From Pezicula radicicola (Eukaryota; Ascomycota; Leotiomycetes; Helotiales; Dermateaceae), in the NCBI GenBank assembly GCA_003008705.1, contig PDUO01000030.1, positions 588,420 through 652,419 on the forward strand: DNA of 64,000 nt, given 5' to 3'. The position numbers were made by a program, and so were the translations under genes. Under the pieces are notes generated by a model. That model had not been told where the DNA came from, did no database searches, and saw only the letters and a program-made list of their open reading frames with translations. Each line of letters begins with the position of its first letter. Position 1 is the stretch's first letter. Of this stretch, positions 55,829-64,000 are shown in pieces.

Positions 55829-58739
55829 ATGGCCACAACCAACGGCGGCCTGGGTCTGCCGCTCAACCCTGAAATGACCACCGCCGCAACCCTGTCTGCA
55901 AAGCGAAAACGCGACAACGACAGCACCGACAACCCCCACCATGCAAATGGCATCACGGACTCGAAGAGCGTAGCAATTGCTGGACGTGCTACTCCGGATT
56001 CGCAAGCTTTGGTTCGCGATTTGATTGATGTTCTGAGAAGGTATGCTTCGAGCTCTGGTGTGCGCCGCTCTCTAGCCATGAAGTCATGCACAATCGTCCA
56101 TACCATCACCTACTAGACACTAATGTCAATACAGCACTGATACAACACCATCCATTCTCAACCGAACAATCCCTGATCGCACCAATGCCTCTGAGCCTCA
56201 AGCAAAGCGCCAGAAGGCCGAAGGCGCAAGTCCTGAGCCGTCCTTATCTTCGACTACCACAATCCTGACACGCCTTTCATCGAATACATACCCTAGCATG
56301 GAAGATGTCCTTATAGACATTGATGCAGCTGTCTCCGATATTATCGAATCTCTCAATCTGCCGAATGGGCGAGCCCAGTACATGATACCTTCGCCTTCTC
56401 AATCCGAGTTATCTGCCAAAGTTTCAGCCTTCAAGAAGAGAGCTCACGATCTCGTGCGAAGGGAGAAGGCCCGGACGGAAAAGAAGACAAGCGTATTGCC
56501 TAATGGTCTCCTGAACCATAGCGCGTACATGGCAAATGGGAGTCTGGGCACCAATGCCGTTACTCAAATAAATGCCAACTCGAGTGACAACCGAGTGGTT
56601 CTCACGCTGTACGGTCAAACACAAGGTGCAAAGCAATTATTTTCTAGTCTACAGCAGCCAGTAAACGTAGATGGCCAAGATGTCCTTCTGCCAATTCGGG
56701 AGGCTGGGCTTCCTCAAGGCATCGCAACTACCCAGATTGTTCCAATACAGTCAACGGGTCTCTTTGATGACAGAAAGCGGACTCAGACACTGGGTGAAAT
56801 GTTTCCCTCACCAGCAAGTCTGCTCCCTCTGCAACCCCCGAAGCCCTCCAAGGTTGCCACAACCAGGTCGACTGTTGTTGGATGGTACCAGCCGGAAGCA
56901 GCTGCAGCAGAAACACGACCAAAGACCGGAAGTTATCACGATCAACCTATTTCCACCGGCCAGTGGCTCGATTATACTAACGCAGGAACAGCACCAAGCC
57001 CAAAGAGAAAACGTGATCGAGCTCTTAGCCTTGTTGGAAGTGCCAGACCAATGACATCTGAACAAGATACGGCCGAATCTGAGGCATCAAAGCTGGATGC
57101 TTTGTTTCGAAGTGCATATTCTGGATTTGCACCTACAAAGGATGATGCTGCAGCTATTGTACCACAAGGGACAGTAAACCGAATCTGGTGGCAGAGAGTT
57201 GGAGAGAAGAACTTTGACCGCCTGGTGGAGACCATGAGCATTGAAGATACCGGTGCTATTGAATCGGAGGAAGGTAGCGTGCCGGTGGCAGAAGATGTCA
57301 ATGAAATGGAGACTTTCAAGCAGCTTGCTGAGCAATGGAGCCAAGAAGCGATAGACCCGAGCTTGGTACAATTGGGAGTTGAGCCTCAATTTGAGAAGTC
57401 AGCCGAGGAGAAAGATGTGGATGAGATTCTCGAGGGAATTTCTGAACTATTGCAGACGTTGAATTCATACCAACGCATCCGACACTTGCAACTGAACCCT
57501 TCCCGTTCGGCAAGTCTCCTTGGCGTTCCTGAACCGAATGTTGGCACTCCCACGAAGCCGAGCGACTCAGAGTTAGCAACGTATGAAACAATCAAGGCAC
57601 AATTGGCTTTGACGATTGCTAGTCTGCCGCCTTACGCTGTTGCTAGACTGGATTCTGATCGTCTTGGGGAATTAAATATCAGCACTAAAATGGAGATTCG
57701 AGTAGAGGACTCCAAGGGAGTAATGGAGGAAGACGAGGCTTCGGCACGTGCCAAGGCCGCCGCGACCTTGAGTGCAGGTGTGAGCTCGGCAGCAGCAGCC
57801 CGTCCCACACCCTCGCTCAACCATCGGAGCAGCTCTCAATCGTTGTACGGCAGCCAATTCACTTCAGGGTCACGACCTGCTCCAACTGCCCCAATGTCTT
57901 ATTCCGGCGCGACCCAGACTCCTCTTAGACAACCTTCGCAAAGTTGGCAACGTCCACCTTCAACTGCTCCTGTGCCCTACCAACAGCGTCCAACCTCCGC
58001 CACGTCTTTCCGTCCAGGTGGATATGCATCAACGCCTACGGGAACACCGACATATCCTCACCAAGCGCCTAGACCTCAGGCCGCATTTCAACCGCAGCAC
58101 ACATCTTCTAACCCGGCCTTCAATCCGGCTACAGGACAGAGATACAATACACCCACCACTCCAAGTTTTTCTCGACCTAGTGGCATGAGCAATAGCATGG
58201 GTAATAGCATGGCCTACAACAGTGGCTCTGTACCCCAGACCGCACCCCAACAAAGATACGGTGGCGCATATCAACAACAAACGGCACAGTCCTCACAGAA
58301 TGGAATGGATTATCGGTACTCGAACGGAATAAGCGGTCGCCAACCTTCTCCTCAAAAGCCGTACAGTCCTCAACCAAGTATGGCTCAGCCCCAAAGTCGA
58401 CAACCATATTCAACAACACCGACACCCCCAATCAACCAGGCTCGTCCATATGCTCAAGCATCGAATTCGATGACTGGTATGATGAGCACTACGTCCTCTC
58501 TACATACTCCACAGCCCCAGTCTCGGCAGCAGCATTATCAGCATATGGCGGCTAGCCCCTACCAGTCCTCTGTAATGACAACGGAGCAGCAGGCAAGCAT
58601 GATGGAGAGGCAGAGAGCCCAACTAGCGCAACAACAGGGAATTCAGGAACAGGCCAGAATCGCCGCCCAAGCTAATGCTCAGATTTCCGGTGGACAGAGT
58701 GCATCGCCCAGAGTTGCTGCTGCTGCGGGTGGATTGTAG
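55829..58739 (+). CDS. Gln/Ser/Pro-rich protein, probable nuclear regulator
   Basis: Two exons, 55829-56040 and 56135-58739, 939 codons (938 residues), joined by a 94-nt GTATGC...TACAG intron. The start is the ATG in ATCATGGCC. Residues 1-80 read MATTNGGLGLPLNPEMTTAATLSAKRKRD, then SQALVRDLIDVLRRSTDTTPSILNR and SEPQAKRQKAE: two basic nuclear-localisation-like patches. The middle is structured (VRREKAR helix, VLTLYGQTQGAKQLFSSLQQPV, TTRSTVVGWYQPE, GTVNRIWWQRVGEKNFDRLV). The last 300 residues are Gln/Ser/Pro/Tyr-rich, like activation or prion-like tails of chromatin proteins. The whole looks like a conserved ascomycete nuclear protein, possibly a chromatin or transcription cofactor, but I cannot name the family. 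Confidence 0.75.
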
Positions 58740-59609
58740 CATGATGCACAATTTAGGGGTTCGTAATAAGATATTGCTTTCTTGTTTAAGTGTTAGGGTG
58801 GCCTAAGGCGTTTCGTGTGATGACCGCCGGGCGAGGGAGGAATGGCGTTTTAGAGTGGTTTTGACCAAGATGGGTTGGGGCATGTCAATGCTGCCTCACT
58901 GGTAGTCATAAAATGTAGGTATAGTGCAATAGAAATGGAGATCGATTGCTTTCCAATTGGGGGTTTATTGGGTTGCCTGCAATGGCCACCCTTGATCGGT
59001 ACTAGTCCTTCGCAATAGAGGGGATGCTGAACGGGCGATTTGAGCTAGACCGGTTGTATACGTGTACTTATTCAAGCCAAAGCTGTGCAACTACATCTAT
59101 CTAATCACCATAGCAAACAGAAGGATAGGAACCAAACAAACAAGTATATTTGCTACACAGGTACCTTATGTTCACTGGGGGATCTTGTCTTGATCTTGTC
59201 TCGATCTTGCCTTGAGCTTGCCTAACAGAATAAGGTATTGCTTAGCGGCTTGGCGCTCGTCATTGGGGTTTCCGTTCCTGAACAACGCATCTCTCGTCCT
59301 TGATCATATCTGAGCCTCCCAAAATTCACCTGTCTCCCCTGCTGCATTCAGCCCCAAACCCTCCAAATTCCCTTTCTCTCACTCTCTGAAAGAATTCTTT
59401 CTTTCTTTTCTTTTTTTTTCTTTTTTTTTTTTGAACCAAAGAAGCTACCTACTACCTACAGAACCTAGGTACTCTACCTACAGTATTCACCACTTTCAAC
59501 GTGTCGAAGTATAATAAAATACCGCGTCAGCCTTATCCCAGCTCCCATCTCCTGCTCTGCACATCACGCAACAACAACAAGCTATCAACAATACTAAGAA
59601 ACTCTCATC
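58740..59609. other. Intergenic with pyrimidine tract
   Basis: A 36-nt run of C/T, mostly T (about 59396-59432), lies 180-215 bp before the next start; such tracts often mark strong fungal promoters. No gene seen. Confidence 0.45.
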
Positions 59610-60560
59610 ATGGCAGCAACTCCCACTCTAATCGGCATGCCCGAGCCCCCGTCTAACCCAGATACGCCAACTGAAATGCCGTAAGGACCACTCCTCCGTT
59701 CCCCCCTACCCCTCAATCAGCCCCTCCCAAACTAACCTTCTGACAGCGGCACCCCTAACTCCACGACAACCTCACTTTCCGCTCTCTCCACAACCGCTAT
59801 CAAGGATGGTCACCGAGGCCATGCGCTCCCACACTCTGATCGCCATGGCCACCGCCAGCAACCCTCAAGCAATACTCTCGAAGCCGAGCGCGCCGACCGT
59901 ATCTCGCGACTTGCAGGACTTGAGCGTGTCTCAACCGTCCGTGCAAATGCCAATACACCAGGAGGAACACCACTGCAACCTGGAGGTCCCGTTGCTGGGG
60001 GACAGATCCCTGGTTACTTTGATGCGGCAGGAAATCCTGTTTACACGACGAAGATGAGCACAGTTGGAAGCGCGAGTGCAACAGGCAGTGTAGGAGGTAG
60101 AACGACAACATGGGCTAGTGGAAGTGCTAGAGGAAATACAGAGGCAGATGATGAAGATATCATGTCGATGGATACGAACTACAGAGATATCGATGAGCGG
60201 GATAGGTACTCGGTTGGAGCTAGTGCTATGGATGAGGATGGCATGAGTGATGATGCGTCGTTAGTTGGTTTTGGAGAGGGTGCTGGTTCGACAGTCTCTG
60301 GACCGACATACAACAGACGCGATCTTCTCCAACGAGCAACAAGCAACCAGACTCCCAATAGTGTTGAACAACAGAGACGCGATGCTCGCATGTTCGATGG
60401 CGTTACGAATGATGCAAACAGCGAGTACGTCGACACAACCACTACTGGCCCCGTTCCGGGACGTGATCGGCTAGAAGATGGAGATGGTAAGGCAAAGCCG
60501 ATGAGTAGTCCTGACAACGACGCTGCGCTTGGAAAGTTCTATTTCGAGAAGAAGCAGTGA
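59610..60560 (+). CDS. Small acidic, disordered conserved-type protein
   Basis: Two exons, 59610-59680 and 59747-60560, 295 codons (294 residues), with a 66-nt GTAAGG...GACAG intron after a 23-codon first exon. The text has a Ser/Thr-rich start, a basic His/Arg stretch (HRGHALPHSDRHGHRQQ), the block AERADRISRLAGLERVSTVR, GGQIPGYFDAAGNPVYTTKMSTVGSASATGS, an acidic DEDIMSMDTNYRDIDERDRYS, DASLVGFGEGAGSTVSGP and an end at LGKFYFEKKQ. The ordered string of distinct motifs suggests real constraint, but I know no function; no signal peptide or membrane segment. Confidence 0.7.
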
Positions 60561-61639
60561 TTGTGATGAGATGATTGTGATGAGACGATGGGGATAGGGA
60601 GGGGGGAGGATACTTATGCTCGATAGTCTTTACGGAGAACGAGTGGCGTTATTTTGAACTTTGGGAAAGAGGTTACGGAATGGACTGGGTAGGAAAGGAA
60701 AGGGATGAAGGAGGTCTATGTCTGTCTGTACTTCGTACTTTTGTATTTGTTTTCCAAACCTTTACTTGTAACACCGCACTGGGATAAAAGAATTAAGAAT
60801 TTTTTTCTTTATAGGAGTTTTGTTTTCTTGACTAGCTTCATTATGTAGGTTTATTGCGAGTTCAGCCAAGTAAGTGAATGATCCTTGTTTTCTCTATCCC
60901 ACGGGACCTTAAGGATATAGGACAGTACTTAGTCGAGTCCCAATTAGTGTTTTAGTAATCTCCTTATAACAAAACGTGATAAAGCTTAACGTCTACTCTA
61001 TCTTTTCCAGGCTAAGTAGCTATTAAGGAGTTAGGATTTATCTTGCGTTATAACTCCTATTTATTTACTTTAATTTACACAGGTACAGTGAGTTCTAAAA
61101 TCAGTATCCTTTTTGAGGCTCGGGCCAAGTCAAGACGAAAAAATTAATGATTTCTTGGACCATACGATTTATACCTATTAGAACTCAACAACCTATTGTC
61201 TAAACAACATCGTGAGTAGCTTAAATTAAAGCTATTGTATATATCTAGTTAACTTTTGATTCGGAGATGCTAGTGTGTCTTCTTAAGTATTAAGCGGAGG
61301 CTATTAAGAAGGTCGTCTGGGTGAATTTTGAATTCGGACTGATATGGGGCTCTAAAATCGAATTATATACGCTCTACACCCCGGGCCTTCTAAGAAGTCA
61401 CCTGAGCCCACCGGGCCTCACCAATATATTATAGTATAACTAGACTAGAGTAATAAAAGAAGTAATCTATTATAAACTATAGATCCTTAGATAATATATT
61501 TTTCTCTAGTAGTATATAGAATAAGTAAAAGCTCCTTTATACTATACTCTAATACTATTAAACCTAGGTTTTTACTTAGTTCTTTACTATTATTATCAGT
61601 GTAGCGTTTTAGGCAGGCACACTACTAGAGGTAGTGGGG
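60561..61639. other. Intergenic, strongly AT-rich
   Basis: From about 61420 to 61600 the DNA is almost only TA-rich words (TATAGTATAACTAG-like), a look typical of mutated repeat DNA in fungi. No gene seen. Confidence 0.4.
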
Positions 61640-62800
61640 TGAGGAATGAGAGCCATTATTCCGGAGGTCAGGGGTACACGATTAGTCTCGGGGTGTCTGG
61701 TATACGAACAAGCACTATTGATCTGCGGAGAGGGAGAGAAAAACTCCGAGAAAGTCTTCCAATTTACAACAGGAAACATCTTCATGGGCACACCTCATCA
61801 TGGGGCACAAGCTTGCCCAATGTCTAAGCACCGTCCGGAACACGAATACTTAGCCATCCTGGAATCCCTTCGGCTAAAAGTCAGAAGTCTTGACCTCTGT
61901 TCAGCAACATTTCCAACAGATGCTTCGCAAACGTGTCGACATCGAAATATATTGCTTTTTTGAGGAGCAGACTATTGTCGGCGAGGGGGTCATTGTGCCA
62001 GAGCACTTAGCTGCGTTAAATCAATACCCTAATCAGAGTATTGCTGCGAGTCATATGGACATCACAAAGTTTAGCGAGAGGACTGATAAAGGCTATCAGA
62101 GAGTTATCAGAGAGTATTGAGCAGGGTCCAAGATAATGTAGAATTAATCGAGTCCTCTAATATAAGTATATAGACCTTTGAGCAGTCAAATACAATTATT
62201 GCGAGTGCCTGAGCAAATCTTAACGCGATCCAGCCCCTGAAGATCTTAACGACGCAAGAAAATACCCGGACTATGAGAAGAGAACCAAGTGCCACCGGAT
62301 CTTACGTACCTCAGATTCCGAGCGCCATAAAGAGAGAAACCGAGACGCTGTCGAAGGTACATGCAAATGGTTTTTACAGCGCCCCAATTATATTCCTCCG
62401 TGTCTCCGCGGATCAAGGCTGTGGCAAATCTGTGCTATCCAAATTCCTTGCGGACAAAGAATTACAAGCAAGCGGGTCGCGGACCACTTGCTACTTCTTC
62501 AAGGATGATAACGAGGACCAAAAGATGGCCACGGATTCCTTGTGTGCCATCCTCCATCAGCTTTTAACCAGAAACTCGAACTTCTTCCGCTATTGGTTCT
62601 AATCAAGTAGACTTTCAGATCTGATTGTTGTTAGACTGCGTTCACGGACTACTCAGCATTTATTATAGGGGAGCAAGATAGAAGGACTCACCAGGATGCA
62701 GATTCCATTTTTAAGACCTTGATACGATTTTCCGAGGATGGCACACGTATCATTGTTAATATGTGCACTCAGGTCGGCGACCTGCTCTAATCGTCAGCTA
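61640..62800 (+). pseudogene. Decayed NLR: alpha/beta hydrolase plus NACHT
   Basis: Remnants of a fungal STAND protein in order. First, an alpha/beta-hydrolase (lipase/esterase-like) domain: TTGNIFMGTPHHGA from about 61760, then in another frame LTSVQQHFQQMLRKRVDIEIYCFFEE and IVPEHLAALNQYPNQSIAASHMDITKFSERTDKGYQRV (to 62116). Next, the linker DAVEGTCKWFLQRPNY (near 62350) and a NACHT NTPase start: VSADQGCGKSVLSKFLADKEL with Walker A Gly-Lys-Ser and TTCYFFKDDNEDQKMATDSLCAILHQLL, in different frames. At least three frame changes and several stops separate them. Beyond 62600 only scraps resemble the rest of the NACHT domain, and no repeat domain is seen. Intact relatives act in non-self recognition and programmed cell death. 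Confidence 0.8.
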
Positions 62801-62827
62801 CTGGTTAGCCGACGAGTATAATATTCA

Positions 62828-62905
62828 GTGCGGGAGGGTGGAGAACGCCCACAAGCCCCTGCGAGCGGGTATCGGCACTACCCGCACCACCCAGTAGCGG
62901 GTCTG
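62828..62905. repeat. GC-rich hairpin block with CAGTG edge
   Basis: After AT-rich DNA the text turns GC-rich: CAGTGCGGGAGGGTGG at the left edge, then GCGGGTA (62865-62871) and TACCCGC (62879-62885), a 7-bp inverted repeat with a 7-nt loop, then a further GCGGGT. CAGTG is a hAT-type terminus and repeated GCGGGTA/TACCCGC words are common near ends of fungal hAT elements, so this may be a terminal fragment. No partner end or target duplication was found. Confidence 0.4.
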
Positions 62906-63172
62906 AAGTTAGGCATGGAGAAGTTACATGAGCATATTCAGCAGTTAATGGGATTGATAGGGTATCTTTGTGCTATTCTATGCTCGGTGCCCGGCATTCG
63001 TTGGAATCCGTTAGTAGTTAGGAGGGATGTAGTACAGCAAAACCGCGAGTATAAAGGTTCAGATTGCCTGCCTCTGATGAGAAATTAACTCATTCAAATT
63101 TAGAAATCACCTAGAGTTTTTGAATAATCCACGGACTTGAGTTCCTCGACACTGTGCAGAAAATCAATCGGA

Positions 63173-64000
63173 ATGCCGCTTATAGTGATTGTGGTTGGAG
63201 CTGGGCTCGCTGGGCTTTCCACAGCCCTCACCTTGGCACAAAGTGGCCACAAGGTCAAAGTAGCTTTCACATTGAGTACCACCGACAGTGGGCCATAAAT
63301 AATCACTTATCTAACTGCAATTTTTTAAGATATTCGAGCAATCCTCATTATCTGATGAAGTGGGAGCTGCAATTGCCGTTGCTCCGAATGCAACCCGTCT
63401 GTTGAAGCAGTGGAGCCTGGATCTTGCAGAACTTAAAGCTGTGAAGTGCTCAGGCGTTCGTACTTGGGATTCTAAAGACAAGTTCATCTCTACTCTAGTG
63501 GTTCGTTAACGCGTTACCATACTGTAGTGATTGCTAGTGAATCTTTATACAGGACACCTTAGCACTCCAGCAAGAAACTGGCAACATGGATGACTGGCTA
63601 CTTGTCCATCGAGTCGACCTCCACAGTTGTCTAAAACGGGTAGTTCAACGTCAATCGAATGTAGAATTCAAACTTGCTTCTAAAGTGGTCTCCGTTGTAA
63701 TATTTTATCCATCTTGGTAGTTCGAATCGCAGCTAATATATGGTAGAACTGTAAAGAGGGATCTATTATCCTCGAGGACGGCTCTATTCACCAGGCAGAT
63801 TTAATAGTTGGTGCAGATGGTATACATGTAAGCAACAAATTCACTTTTTATCGTTAAAAAGAGATTCTGACAATAAGTACCTAGTCCAAGACCGTCGAGG
63901 AAGTCACTGGGGAAAAGTCTACTCTTCTTAGTACTGGACAGAATTGCTTTCGCTTTCTAGTTCCTACAGCTAAAGCCAGGGAAAATCCTATAACAGCCAA
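63173..64000 (+). CDS. FAD-dependent monooxygenase, salicylate hydroxylase type (5' part)
   Basis: The gene runs off the window. Exons read: 63173-63259, 63330-63500, 63553-63696, 63759-63827 and from 63885 onward. The start MPLIVIVVGAGLAGLSTALTLAQSGH carries the FAD-binding G-x-G-x-x-G, followed by IFEQSSLSDEVGAAIAVAPNATRLL, VHRVDLHSCL and the LIVGADGIHSKTVEEVTG motif: the usual order in salicylate hydroxylase-like class A monooxygenases. The donor of intron 2 could be 63498 or 63501; both keep frame. All visible exons are intact. It begins about 370 bp after the decayed NLR. The substrate is unknown. It is not closely like the other monooxygenase (18125-19613), which has Ser-Glu where this one has the typical Ala-Asp. 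Confidence 0.85.

Noticed and set aside
63696..63758. tRNA-like GTAGTTCGAATCGCAG
   Set aside because: It looks like a T-arm but lies inside an intron of the monooxygenase, and no matching acceptor, D or anticodon arms are present.
1..64000. CRISPR arrays, bacterial operons or ribosome binding sites
   Set aside because: No spaced identical repeats; genes are intron-bearing and monocistronic, as in a fungal nuclear genome.

Overview
This window is nuclear DNA of a filamentous ascomycete (Pezizomycotina; the protein types would fit a leotiomycete, but that class is inference). Genes lie on both strands, are cut by short introns (mostly 47-65 nt) with GTAAGT-like donors, CTAAC/CTAAT branch sites and YAG acceptors, and include a HOPS subunit, a fungal DUR3 urea permease, a mitochondrial GatB and DUF6594 and 2EXR-type proteins found mainly in ascomycetes. 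I saw no rRNA, tRNA or CRISPR. Splice models were read by eye; where the coding exons add up to a whole number of codons I say so.

Layout. 0-10 kb: a decayed iron-containing alcohol dehydrogenase/maleylacetate reductase-like gene (-), a 2EXR-domain gene (-), a secreted type II L-asparaginase (+), and a gene joining a fungal STAND-type N-terminal domain to a retropepsin-like fold (-). 10-16 kb: housekeeping pair vps41 (-) and an RMND1/Mrx10-like mitochondrial gene (+) back to back over 288 bp. 16-25 kb: an accessory, AT-rich stretch with a non-autonomous hAT element bearing a perfect 8-bp target duplication, an FAD monooxygenase (+), a carboxylesterase pseudogene that lost its catalytic core (-), two MITE-like inverted-repeat elements and a DUF7730/2EXR-like gene with an early stop (+). 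25.7-28.7 kb: a secreted subtilase broken by two 1-bp shifts (+). 30-43 kb: dur3 (-), gatB (-), a DUF6594 membrane protein (+) and a long coiled-coil protein (-). 43.5-49 kb: an HNH-type protein (-) and a haloacid dehalogenase (+) back to back, then a secreted GH32 fructan hydrolase (+). 49-52 kb: gene-poor, with relic frames. 52-60.6 kb: a large mitochondrial, PPR-like candidate protein (-), a Gln/Ser/Pro-rich nuclear candidate (+) and a small conserved-looking acidic protein (+). 60.6-64 kb: AT-rich DNA, a decayed NLR (alpha/beta hydrolase plus NACHT) and the first part of a second FAD monooxygenase running off the end.

The genes do not form one obvious pathway. Themes are extracellular nutrient capture (asparaginase, subtilase, GH32 enzyme, urea permease), organelle upkeep (GatB, RMND1-like, PPR-like, Vps41) and gene decay in the accessory parts: five loci carry stop codons, frameshifts or deletions. 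The most unusual intact gene is the STAND-N/retropepsin-like fusion at 8.2-9.6 kb, whose Asp-Thr-Gly position reads Asn-Glu-Arg.
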